From DASRQK01 sp964401685 (GTDB lineage: Bacteria; Bacteroidota; Bacteroidia; Sphingobacteriales; Sphingobacteriaceae): a stretch of DNA of 15,371 nt. The DNA is taken from contig CAYNZH010000041.1 of the NCBI GenBank assembly GCA_964401685.1, positions 1 to 15,371 on the forward strand. Reading direction: 5' to 3'. A program made the position numbers and the translations under genes. The notes under the pieces are model-generated. The model did no database searches. It was given only the letters and a program-made list of their open reading frames with translations, and was not told where the DNA came from. Shown here piece by piece: positions 1 to 7,615 of this stretch (position 1 is the first letter of the stretch; the number at the start of each line of letters is the position of its first letter).

Positions 1-956
1 CCTAACTCTTCCAATGCAACGGGATCCGGCAATTTCAAGCGCGTCCAAACCGGATGTCCGAAAAGCTTCACTTGATGTTCCAATTCTTGCTTGAGATGAG
101 CCAACTGCTTGACGATTGCGGTTAGTTGGTAAGTATTATCCGATCCGCAGATGACAATATTTTTACCCGAAATATGTGCATTTGCATGCAGCTCCTCTTC
201 AGTACTCACTTCACGGACGTTGGCATTACGGTTTGAAAGCAAAAGTTGCTGCTTCAAAAGCGGCAAAAATTGCTTACTGGAAGCGTCATTGGTTCCATAC
301 AAGATGATGACATCGCCGTTTTTGTATTCGTGCAAAACTCTTTCCGCCATGGCTTCGATGTGAGTCGTGATCGGAGCGGTTATGGTGACGAGGTTGCTTA
401 GATTAAACTCAGACGGCCTGCTCGCGGCCAACGGTGAAATCTGGAGGACTTTAGATCCTTCCTTGCCAGCCCTCATGCCGAATGCAGAAATTTCCCGCGG
501 AAATACAGGTCCCACGATCAAAGTGGCGTTTTGAACCTCTGGGTTTTTGGCCAGAAGACTGGCGTGACTCTCGTCATCGCGGCTGTCCAAGACGTGTAGA
601 TCGAAGTGATTACCTTGGGCCGCCAGTTCATTCATCGCCAGTTCAAATCCTTGATAGAAGTCAAGTGCGAGCTCGGATCTCTTCAAGTCAGCAGCTGTAA
701 CGTTATTTGGGCGCACCTGGTGTAGCTGGAACGGGAGCAACAGGGCGATCGATTCAAATTCCCGGGTAATTACATCTGTTTTCAGGGGAATCTCCTCCTC
801 TATTTCGACCGGCATTTCTTTGGCAGGAGTACTAGGTTCGAGCACGATTTTCCGCGGCTTGCAACCCGAAAGAAGCAGGCTCGCTCCTAGAAAAATAAGT
901 ACCGTAGAAATGCTATTCCCATTCGATCGTAGCAGGCGGTTTGGAACTGATATCAT
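1..956 (-). CDS. Lipoprotein with periplasmic-binding-protein type I fold (3' end outside window)
   Basis: An open frame of 318 codons runs from an ATG at 956 off the left edge, so the C-terminal part is missing. The N-terminus reads MISVPNRLLRSNGNS, then a hydrophobic stretch ending in the lipobox LLLSGC, so Cys32 is the likely lipidated residue. After a Pro/Glu-rich linker the segment IALLLPF, FYQGFELAM (about residues 91-99), LIVGPVF, and later GDVIILYG, NIVICGS and LFGHPVWTR are the alternating strand and glycine patterns of a type I periplasmic-binding fold, as in LpoA or branched-chain amino acid receptors. Bacteroidota often carry such domains in LysM-containing lipoproteins, but no LysM is in the visible part. 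No other usable start exists after the guaA stop, so the start must lie inside guaA, with a 44-base overlap. The ligand is unknown; a cell-wall role is only a guess. Confidence 0.75.
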   Translation of the reverse strand, partial: MISVPNRLLRSNGNSISTVLIFLGASLLLSGCKPRKIVLEPSTPAKEMPVEIEEEIPLKTDVITREFESIALLLPFQLHQVRPNNVTAADLKRSELALDFYQGFELAMNELAAQGNHFDLHVLDSRDDESHASLLAKNPEVQNATLIVGPVFPREISAFGMRAGKEGSKVLQISPLAASRPSEFNLSNLVTITAPITTHIEAMAERVLHEYKNGDVIILYGTNDASSKQFLPLLKQQLLLSNRNANVREVSTEEELHANAHISGKNIVICGSDNTYQLTAIVKQLAHLKQELEHQVKLFGHPVWTRLKLPDPVALEEL

Positions 957-2463
957 AGACAACCCTGTTTATTCCTTTGACATGATTAATAATTTCATTG
1001 GAGATTTTCCCCAAAAGCTCGTAAGGAAGATGAATCCAGTCAGCCGTCATCCCATCTATAGAGCCAACTGCCCTGAGACTGACGACATTTTCGTAAGTTC
1101 GCTCATCTCCCATGACTCCCACAGACTGAATTGGCAGAAATATCGTGCCAGCTTGCCAGACTTTGTCATACCAACCTGATTCTCTCAGATTTCTAATATA
1201 AATATCATCGGCTTCTTGCAGAATGCGTACTTTTTCCGCCGTAATATCACCCAGAATGCGTATGCCGAGCCCCGGGCCCGGGAAAGGGTGCCTACCCAAA
1301 ATACGTGGATCTATCTCCAAAGCAGCGCCAACCTTGCGTACTTCATCCTTAAATAGTGCCTTTAGGGGCTCTACCACCTTGAGTTTCATAAAATCCGGAA
1401 GGCCGCCCACATTGTGGTGTGATTTGATGGTCGCTGAGGGTCCTTTGACCGAGACGGATTCGATCACATCCGGGTAGATGGTTCCCTGACCCAACCACTT
1501 TACCTCTATGCCGTCGGAAAGCTCGTCTTGCACAGCCTTTGCAGCCTGGTCGAAAACATCTATAAACGCTCCCCCTATGATTTTACGTTTTTGCTCGGGT
1601 TCAACTACTCCCGCAAGTCGCTCATAAAAAAGGGATTTGGCATTGACTCCTTTGATATTCAATCCCATGTGTTCATAGGATTTAAGAACTTGCTCAAATT
1701 CGCCCTTTCTCAGCAATCCATGATCAACGAAAATACAGTGTAGATTTTCACCTATGGCCCTATGAAGCAAGATGGCGGCAACGGTCGAATCGACGCCACC
1801 AGAAAGGGCCATGATCACGTGGTCCGAACCTAAGGACTCCTTCAGGCTTCGGATCGAATTTTCAACAAAGGAATCCGGCGTCCAATCCTGCTTGCATTGA
1901 CAGATTCCGACAACGAAATTGTGAAGGAGCTGCTTGCCGTCGGTACTGTGCGTGACCTCTGGATGGAACTGCAACCCATAGATCTCTCTGCCTTTGACTT
2001 GATATGCAGCAACCCTGACAGCATCCGTGCTCGCAATCACTTGAAAATCATCAGGAATTTCTTCGATTGTATCACCGTGCGACATCCACACCTGGGAATC
2101 TTTAGGTATGTCAGTAAAAAGTCGGCTTCCCGCATCAATAGACCTGATGTTCGCACGGCCAAATTCCCGGATCTGCGCGGGCAAAATAGTGCCACCAGCC
2201 TCATGAGCAATAAGTTGTGCACCGTAACAAACGCCCAAAACAGGAACTTTTTCAAAAAGATTTTGCAAATCCAGTCTCGGAGAATCATCTTTCAGCACTG
2301 AAAACGGACTGCCAGACAATATAATGCCTTTGATATCTTGGTCGATATCCGGCACTTGGTTGAATGGAAAAATTTCACAATAAACATGTAGTTCTCGGAC
2401 GCGTCGTGCAATCAACTGCGTATATTGAGAACCAAAATCCAAAATTATAATTTTGTCTGGCAT
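913..2463 (-). CDS. guaA: GMP synthase (glutamine-hydrolysing)
   Basis: Converts XMP to GMP with ATP and glutamine, the last step of de novo GMP synthesis, in the cytosol. The 516 residues are full length. Residues 1-190 form the class I glutamine amidotransferase: nucleophile Cys79 in LGVCYGAQ, and His167 and Glu169 in GLQFHPEVTHS. Residues 200-395 form the ATP pyrophosphatase with the P-loop SGGVDST (221-227). The C-terminal dimerisation domain contains HPFPGPGLGIRILGD and ends with KPPATIEWE, as in other GuaA proteins. The gene lies 31 bases downstream of the SDR epimerase on the same strand and overlaps the next lipoprotein gene, so the three are probably co-transcribed. No Shine-Dalgarno site is evident before the ATG; a -7-like element sits 4 bases upstream of it (see the separate entry). 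Confidence 0.98.
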   Translation of the reverse strand: MPDKIIILDFGSQYTQLIARRVRELHVYCEIFPFNQVPDIDQDIKGIILSGSPFSVLKDDSPRLDLQNLFEKVPVLGVCYGAQLIAHEAGGTILPAQIREFGRANIRSIDAGSRLFTDIPKDSQVWMSHGDTIEEIPDDFQVIASTDAVRVAAYQVKGREIYGLQFHPEVTHSTDGKQLLHNFVVGICQCKQDWTPDSFVENSIRSLKESLGSDHVIMALSGGVDSTVAAILLHRAIGENLHCIFVDHGLLRKGEFEQVLKSYEHMGLNIKGVNAKSLFYERLAGVVEPEQKRKIIGGAFIDVFDQAAKAVQDELSDGIEVKWLGQGTIYPDVIESVSVKGPSATIKSHHNVGGLPDFMKLKVVEPLKALFKDEVRKVGAALEIDPRILGRHPFPGPGLGIRILGDITAEKVRILQEADDIYIRNLRESGWYDKVWQAGTIFLPIQSVGVMGDERTYENVVSLRAVGSIDGMTADWIHLPYELLGKISNEIINHVKGINRVVYDISSKPPATIEWE

Positions 2464-2467
2464 GGGT

Positions 2468-2475
2468 CAAAGGTA
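2468..2475 (-). promoter_or_regulatory. Possible -7 element immediately before guaA
   Basis: The minus strand reads TACCTTTG, a match to TAnnTTTG, ending 4 bases before the guaA ATG. A promoter here would start transcription at or next to the start codon, giving a leaderless mRNA. No TTG lies 17-23 bases upstream, so this may be chance; guaA could simply be transcribed from the SDR promoter. Confidence 0.25.
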
Positions 2476-2494
2476 CGCATTCACAAAGAAATAT

Positions 2495-3418
2495 TCATAA
2501 AGCCTGATCTATTTTATCAAATTTAAATCGGAATCCGGCAGCTCTCAATTTTTTGGACGAGAGTCGCATGCTATCCAGCACCAAGGCACTTTGTTCGCCG
2601 AGCGCCAACCGAATCAGGAAAGCGGGTATGTTGGGCACCCATATTTTTCTATCCAAATGCCTACTTAAAGCATTCATGAAATCAGATTGTGTAATCTGCT
2701 GTTCAGCAGCTACATTATACACTCCATTGATATCTTCGTTTTCGATAGAATAATGGTAGGCATTGACAACATCGTCCAAATGAACCCACGGCATGAACTG
2801 CCGGCCCGAGCCCAGTTTAGCAGCGATTCTGTATTTAAAAAGCTGTCCCATCAGATGCAACAGGCCCGTGTGCTTTGTGAGAATAACTCCGCACCTCAGC
2901 GACACCGGGCGTATCCCCATTTTTTCCGCTTCATCCTGGACGACGTCTTCCCAGGCCGCACATATGTTCCCTAAAAAACCCGTACCCTGTTCCGCTTCTT
3001 CGGTCATGACCCCCGTCTGATTGGGCGAATAATAGCCGGAAGCAGACGCTGAAATCACGGCTTGTAAATCATGATCAGATGGATTTTTGCGAATCAAATC
3101 CCAAATGAGTTCCATGGCGGTTACCCTACTGTTATAAATGGCCTTTTTTCGCTTTTTTGTCCAGGGTTTCGCACCGATGTTTTCCCCTGACAAATGTACG
3201 ATGCTATGGATTCCGATTACACTTTGGGGATCGATATATGCGGTATCAATATTCCAGTAAAACCATCGTAGACCAGGTTTTTCGCTGGCTCCGTGGGAAA
3301 GAGAAGGTGATCTTGTCAATGCATTTATTTCATATCCAGATCGCAGAAGTTGGTCGATCAATTTTTCGCCTACTGCGCCTGTCGCTCCACTCACCAAAAT
3401 CCTTTTGCCGTTCTTCAT
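2495..3418 (-). CDS. NAD(P)-dependent epimerase/SDR of the TIGR01777 (YfcH-like) family
   Basis: 307 residues from the ATG at 3418. An extended Rossmann-type SDR: GATGAVG (residues 11-17) is the dinucleotide-binding GxxGxxG, VHLSGENIG corresponds to the LAGxxI strand of the family, SASASGYYS carries the active-site-region serine and tyrosine, and MPWVHLDDVV and GVYNVAAE are typical extended-SDR segments. The C-terminus (VPNIPAFLIRLALGE, then KLRAAGFRF) matches the DUF1731 domain of YfcH. The substrate is unknown for the whole family; old labels such as 'cell division inhibitor' are not trustworthy. A longer frame begins at a TTG (3481) but overlaps the -7 element, so the ATG at 3418 is preferred. 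Members of this family are often found beside photolyase/cryptochrome genes, as here, where the photolyase-like gene is divergent. guaA follows after 31 bases. Confidence 0.9.
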   Translation of the reverse strand: MKNGKRILVSGATGAVGEKLIDQLLRSGYEINALTRSPSLSHGASEKPGLRWFYWNIDTAYIDPQSVIGIHSIVHLSGENIGAKPWTKKRKKAIYNSRVTAMELIWDLIRKNPSDHDLQAVISASASGYYSPNQTGVMTEEAEQGTGFLGNICAAWEDVVQDEAEKMGIRPVSLRCGVILTKHTGLLHLMGQLFKYRIAAKLGSGRQFMPWVHLDDVVNAYHYSIENEDINGVYNVAAEQQITQSDFMNALSRHLDRKIWVPNIPAFLIRLALGEQSALVLDSMRLSSKKLRAAGFRFKFDKIDQAL

Positions 3419-3478
3419 CAAATTGTATTTATATTGTAATAATTCCTCTGGAAAGACCCTCAATGTGCCTGTAATATC

Positions 3479-3486
3479 CAAATATA
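3479..3486 (-). promoter_or_regulatory. -7 element for the SDR epimerase gene
   Basis: The minus strand reads TATATTTG, an exact TAnnTTTG match, giving a leader of roughly 50-55 bases to the ATG at 3418. No TTG stands at the usual upstream distance, so a -33 element is not visible. It lies 12 bases from the divergent -7 element of the cryptochrome gene. Confidence 0.5.
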
Positions 3487-3498
3487 CCCATTTTTTTG

Positions 3499-3506
3499 TA
3501 TCTTTG
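3499..3506 (+). promoter_or_regulatory. -7 element for the DASH-type cryptochrome gene
   Basis: TATCTTTG matches TAnnTTTG and predicts a transcript start near 3511-3513 and a leader of about 17 bases to the ATG at 3529. No clear TTG lies 17-23 bases upstream. Its position argues against a longer frame starting at 3496. Confidence 0.5.
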
Positions 3507-3528
3507 GTATCATCTATTTTTATATAAA

Positions 3529-4749
3529 ATGAGCAGTAGAACTATATTGGTTTGGTTCCGGAATGATTTGCGCACCCACGACAATGAAATCCTGACCAGT
3601 GCCTTGGAACATGGCAATAGAATTGTTCCGGTTTACTGTTTCGATCCAAGACACTATGCATTTACTAGCTTTGGAACTCGAAAAACAGGTGCATTAAGGG
3701 CTGAATTTGTGCGGCGCAATTTGGAGGAGCTAAAACAGACGTTTAAAAACAAAGGTGGTGACTTGCTGACGTTTTTTGGCGAGCCCGAAATCGTGCTCCC
3801 TGAGCTTTGCCGCAAATATCAAGTGGACGAGGTTTTTCACCATCGGGAGGTGGCTTTTGAAGAAACCGAAGTTTCAGCCAGGGTAGAGAGCGCTTTGTGG
3901 AAACTCGGAATCAATTTGAGACACTTCATCGGACACACCCTCTACCACAAGGAGGATCTTCCTTTCCCGATTAAAGATATTCCCGACTCCTTTTCTGTTT
4001 TCAAGAAAAAAACAGAGCGGGAAGCTCAGGTCAGAGCGCAATTGCCGGCGCCTGAAGCATTCAAATTTCATGAAAACCTGGAAGACACTGACCTGCCGGA
4101 GTTGAGAGTGCTCGGATTTTCGGACGAAGAAATAGACAAAATCGTGACCCTCACCCTTTCAGGTGGCGAAAACAAAGCTTTGAAACTAATGGTCGACTAT
4201 CTGCGCGTTCCTTCAAATGCCTTTATTGATAGCCAGCTCTCTCCCTATATTGCCAGCGGCGCACTTTCACCCAACACCTTTTATCATGCCATTTTAGATG
4301 CTCATCAACAGCATCAGAACAAAAAATGGACAGAGCGTCTGATTTTGAATTTGATGTGGCGCGATTACTTCCGTTTTATGTTCAAAAAACACGGTAATCT
4401 GTTTTTCCAATATGACGGATTTAGTGAACAAGCACCCCAAACAGCACCAAATGAGGAGGAGATTTTTGAAAAATGGAAAAATGGCGAAACCGGTGAACCT
4501 CTGATAGATCAGAGTATGAAGACATTGCGCGTAGATGGCTACCTCCCAAAGCGGATGCGCTTGCTGGTATCCGCATATCTGATCTCAGCGCAGGGGAACT
4601 GGCTCAAGGGCGCAGCCTGGTTTGAGGAAAATCTTGTCGATTATGGACCTTCCAGCAACTATGGCAACTGGGCTCATGTCGCAGGCGTAGGATCAAGCAC
4701 TAAGGAAAATAAGCCCTTAGATTTGCAAAAATTGATGACACAAGTTTAG
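3529..4749 (+). CDS. Cryptochrome/photolyase family protein, DASH-like, diverged
   Basis: 406 residues from the ATG at 3529. The N-terminal alpha/beta domain begins TILVWFRNDLRTHDN and holds DASH-like segments: KTGALRAEFVRRNLEEL (53-69), VFHHREVAFEE (102-112) and the signature HTLYHKEDLPFP (136-147) followed by IPDSFSVFKKK. The C-terminal helical FAD-binding domain holds SQLSPYIASGALSP (235-248), NLMWRDYFRF (274-283), WKNGETGEPLIDQSM (316-330), GYLPKRMRLLVS (337-348) and DYGPSSNYGNW (371-381). Family members bind FAD and absorb blue light, repairing DNA or sensing light. Several positions that I expect to be conserved differ: Asn274 where CPD photolyases and DASH have Glu, Lys341 for Asn, Gly373 for the second Asp of the DxD motif, Asp234 for Thr. 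The protein also stops about 30-40 residues early, and no downstream frame restores the missing end. Fold assignment is secure; repair activity is doubtful. Confidence 0.88.
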   Translation: MSSRTILVWFRNDLRTHDNEILTSALEHGNRIVPVYCFDPRHYAFTSFGTRKTGALRAEFVRRNLEELKQTFKNKGGDLLTFFGEPEIVLPELCRKYQVDEVFHHREVAFEETEVSARVESALWKLGINLRHFIGHTLYHKEDLPFPIKDIPDSFSVFKKKTEREAQVRAQLPAPEAFKFHENLEDTDLPELRVLGFSDEEIDKIVTLTLSGGENKALKLMVDYLRVPSNAFIDSQLSPYIASGALSPNTFYHAILDAHQQHQNKKWTERLILNLMWRDYFRFMFKKHGNLFFQYDGFSEQAPQTAPNEEEIFEKWKNGETGEPLIDQSMKTLRVDGYLPKRMRLLVSAYLISAQGNWLKGAAWFEENLVDYGPSSNYGNWAHVAGVGSSTKENKPLDLQKLMTQV

Positions 4750-4768
4750 TAAACTTCATTTTAATTTC

Positions 4769-4776
4769 TAACTTTG
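4769..4776 (+). promoter_or_regulatory. -7 element for sucA
   Basis: TAACTTTG matches TAnnTTTG and ends 29 bases before the sucA ATG, giving a short leader of about 20-24 bases. The upstream region has only TTTAG at the expected -33 distance. It would separate sucAB from the cryptochrome gene, which ends 56 bases before sucA. Confidence 0.45.
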
Positions 4777-4805
4777 ACACGTTACTTTTTTACACAGTAT
4801 TTTAA

Positions 4806-7565
4806 ATGAACAAACTTTCATATTTAAGCAATGCCGATGCCTCTTACATAGACGCATTATATCAGGAATATTTATCTGACCCTGAATCGGTTGAATTCGG
4901 TTGGCAGAAATTTTTCGAGGGCTTTGATTTCGGGCAAAATGGCGATACTGTCGCTTCCGGTAGCGGAACAAGTACGCCAGAACATGTGCTGAAAGAAATC
5001 AATGTACTCAACATGATCAATGGGTACAGGGACAGAGGGCACCTTTTCACCGCGACCAACCCGGTGAGAGAGCGAAGAAAATATTATCCAGGTAAAGAAC
5101 TGGAAACCTTCGGTCTGGAAGAAGCAGATATGGATACCGTTTTTAATGCAGGTATTGAAGTGGGATTGGGCCCTGCGACCTTGCGGGACATCCGCCAACT
5201 GATCGAAGACACCTACTGCCGCTCGATAGGTGCAGAATTTAAATATATTCGGAATCCAGAGAAAATCAAATGGTTGCAGGAGCGCATGGAATCAGAAAGG
5301 AATACTCCGGATTTTTCTACCGATAGAAAAAAGCGTATTCTTAAAAAACTGAATCAGGCGGTAGTTTTTGAAAGTTTTCTAGGGACAAAATTCCTTGGAC
5401 AAAAACGCTTTTCCCTTGAAGGTGCAGAAAGCATGATTCCTGCCCTGGACTCCGTGATTGAAAAAGGTGCGGAACTCGGCATACAGGAGTTTGTTATAGG
5501 TATGGCACACAGAGGACGTCTAAACGTCCTGACAAATATTCTGGGCAAGTCCTATGAGAGTATTTTTTCCGAATTTGAAGGTAAATTATTTGAGGAAGAT
5601 CCGGAGCAGGATTTTGGAGGCGATGTAAAATACCACATCGGCTATTCGACAGACATTAAAACTGCAGATGACAAAGATGTTCATCTGAGCCTGGTCCCCA
5701 ACCCTTCGCATCTGGAAACGGTAAATCCGGTCGTAGAAGGGATCGTGCGTTCGAAGATCGACATGAAATATAACGGGGATGCTGGAAAGATTGCACCGAT
5801 ATTGATTCACGGTGACGCCGCGGTGGCGGGTCAGGGAATCATGTATGAAGTCATACAAATGTCTAAGCTCGAGGGCTTCCGTACCGGAGGAACCATTCAT
5901 ATTGTGGTCAATAACCAGGTGGGATTTACCACCAACTTCAAGGACGGCCGTTCCTCTACTTATTGTACTGATGTAGCAAAGGTCACCTTGTCTCCTGTAT
6001 TTCACGTCAATGGAGACGATGTGGAAGCCTTGATTTATGCAATTAATCTCGCTGTAGAATACAGGCAAAAGTACCACACAGATGTGTACATAGATCTCCT
6101 TTGTTTCAGGCGTTATGGACACAATGAGGCAGACGAACCCAAATTCACTCAGCCAAAATTGTACAAAATCATAGAAAAACATCCGAATACTCGGGAGATT
6201 TACAATAAAAAATTGCTTGAACAGGGCAATGTGGACGCTAACCTTGCCAAGGAGATGGAAAAAGATTTCAGAGATCTCCTGCAAGTCCGCCTTGAAGAAG
6301 CAAAAACAGGGGACCATCATCCCATCAAACTGGATAACCCGATGTACTCCGGCGCCTGGAAAGGCCTGAGAAAGGCCAAGTATGAGGATATTTTTGCACC
6401 GGTGAATACCAAGGTTTCTGAGAAAACCTTCCTGTCTCTGGCACGTCAAATCAGTGAATTACCGAAGGACAAGGCATTTTTCAACAAGATTCAGCGCTTG
6501 TTTGCGCAACGCCTAAAGATGTCCGAAACGAAAAAATTCGACTGGGCGATGGGCGAATTGATGGCTTATGCAACACTTTTAAACGAAGGTTTTCGTGTTA
6601 GAATTGCCGGCCAGGACGTGGAAAGAGGCACATTTTCCCATAGGCATGCGGTCTTAAAGCTGGAAAATTCCGACGAAGAAGAATACGTTCCGCTACGAGA
6701 GATAAAAGGAGGTGAGAAATTCAATATTTACAATTCCCACCTTTCAGAGTACGGAGTTCTGGGATTTGAATATGGCTATGCCCTTGCCAATCCGCATTCT
6801 CTGACTATATGGGAAGCGCAATTCGGTGACTTCTACAATGGTGCGCAGATTATTGTCGATCAATATATCGCCAGTGCCGAAACAAAATGGCGTAGGTCCA
6901 ATGGCCTGGTCATGCTATTGCCTCATGGTTTGGAAGGACAGGGCCCAGAACATTCATCCGCAAGGATTGAGCGGTTCTTGGAGCTATGTGCTGAGAACAA
7001 CATGCAGATTGTGAATTGTACAACACCCGGAAACTTCTTCCATGTGTTGCGCCGGCAGTTAAAAAGAGACTATCGTAAACCCCTTGTCGTCTTCAGCCCG
7101 AAAAGCTTATTAAGGCATCCCAAAGTCGTCAGCGACCTGGAGGAATTTACCAACGGTGGTTTTCAGGAAGTCATTGACGACAGCTACGTCAAAACAAACG
7201 AGGTAAAACGTGTGTTGTTCTGTACAGGAAAGATTTATTTCGATTTGCTTGAGAAACAGTTGAATGACGAACGTAAAGATATTGCAATAGTGCGCGTAGA
7301 ACAGCTCTACCCTACGCCTATGGACAAGCTTCGGGCGATCAAAAATAAATATAAAAATGCGACCCAATTTTTCTGGGTTCAGGAAGAGCCCGAAAATATG
7401 GGTGCCTGGCCATATATTTGCAGAAAATTGAGAAACAGATCTATTGAATTGGAGATCGTTTCAAGGAAGGAAAGCAGCAGCACGGCGACAGGTTATCTTG
7501 CACAACACTTGGTTCAGCAAAAGAATGTTGTAAACAGAGCTTTTGAAGGCAAGAAAAATGCCTAG
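4806..7565 (+). CDS. sucA: 2-oxoglutarate dehydrogenase E1 component
   Basis: Thiamine-diphosphate-dependent decarboxylation of 2-oxoglutarate and transfer of the succinyl group to E2 lipoate, in the TCA cycle. 919 residues, the normal length for the homodimeric E1 type. The N-terminus (SYLSNADASYIDALYQEYL, then FGWQKFFEGF) is the conserved E2-docking segment. Motifs in order: GMAHRGRLNVL (232-242), VPNPSHLE (297-304), GDAAVAGQG (336-344) with NNQVGFTT (369-376) for ThDP and metal binding, and RYGHNEADEP (436-445). The second half holds the transketolase-like pyrimidine-binding domain (FSHRHAVL, EYGVLGFEYGY, LLPHGLEGQGPEHSSARIERFL) and ends with WVQEEPENMGAW, as in other SucA proteins. sucB follows after 50 bases and E3 (lpdA) lies 3 kb further on the other strand. 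A 287-residue frame on the opposite strand (5586-6449) is a shadow. Confidence 0.98.
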   Translation: MNKLSYLSNADASYIDALYQEYLSDPESVEFGWQKFFEGFDFGQNGDTVASGSGTSTPEHVLKEINVLNMINGYRDRGHLFTATNPVRERRKYYPGKELETFGLEEADMDTVFNAGIEVGLGPATLRDIRQLIEDTYCRSIGAEFKYIRNPEKIKWLQERMESERNTPDFSTDRKKRILKKLNQAVVFESFLGTKFLGQKRFSLEGAESMIPALDSVIEKGAELGIQEFVIGMAHRGRLNVLTNILGKSYESIFSEFEGKLFEEDPEQDFGGDVKYHIGYSTDIKTADDKDVHLSLVPNPSHLETVNPVVEGIVRSKIDMKYNGDAGKIAPILIHGDAAVAGQGIMYEVIQMSKLEGFRTGGTIHIVVNNQVGFTTNFKDGRSSTYCTDVAKVTLSPVFHVNGDDVEALIYAINLAVEYRQKYHTDVYIDLLCFRRYGHNEADEPKFTQPKLYKIIEKHPNTREIYNKKLLEQGNVDANLAKEMEKDFRDLLQVRLEEAKTGDHHPIKLDNPMYSGAWKGLRKAKYEDIFAPVNTKVSEKTFLSLARQISELPKDKAFFNKIQRLFAQRLKMSETKKFDWAMGELMAYATLLNEGFRVRIAGQDVERGTFSHRHAVLKLENSDEEEYVPLREIKGGEKFNIYNSHLSEYGVLGFEYGYALANPHSLTIWEAQFGDFYNGAQIIVDQYIASAETKWRRSNGLVMLLPHGLEGQGPEHSSARIERFLELCAENNMQIVNCTTPGNFFHVLRRQLKRDYRKPLVVFSPKSLLRHPKVVSDLEEFTNGGFQEVIDDSYVKTNEVKRVLFCTGKIYFDLLEKQLNDERKDIAIVRVEQLYPTPMDKLRAIKNKYKNATQFFWVQEEPENMGAWPYICRKLRNRSIELEIVSRKESSSTATGYLAQHLVQQKNVVNRAFEGKKNA

Positions 7566-7615
7566 TAATTTTCGAATTTGACACTATAAAAAGATATACA
7601 GAAAACAAAGCGAGC

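Noticed and set aside
820..1179. Plus-strand frame of 119 residues opposite guaA and the lipoprotein start
   Set aside because: Overlaps two genes with clear protein signatures on the other strand and has no domain of its own.
3419..3481. Longer N-terminus of the SDR epimerase starting with TTG
   Set aside because: It would begin inside the -7 element and adds residues not found before the GxxGxxG motif in the family; the ATG at 3418 places the motif as usual.
4740..4805. Frameshift as the cause of the short cryptochrome C-terminus
   Set aside because: The 56 bases after the stop are A/T-rich and no frame encodes the usual DASH ending, so a simple frameshift does not explain it; an older deletion remains possible.
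5586..6449. 287-residue frame on the minus strand opposite sucA
   Set aside because: It lies wholly within sucA, whose protein has all expected motifs, and its translation has no recognisable domain; it is a shadow.
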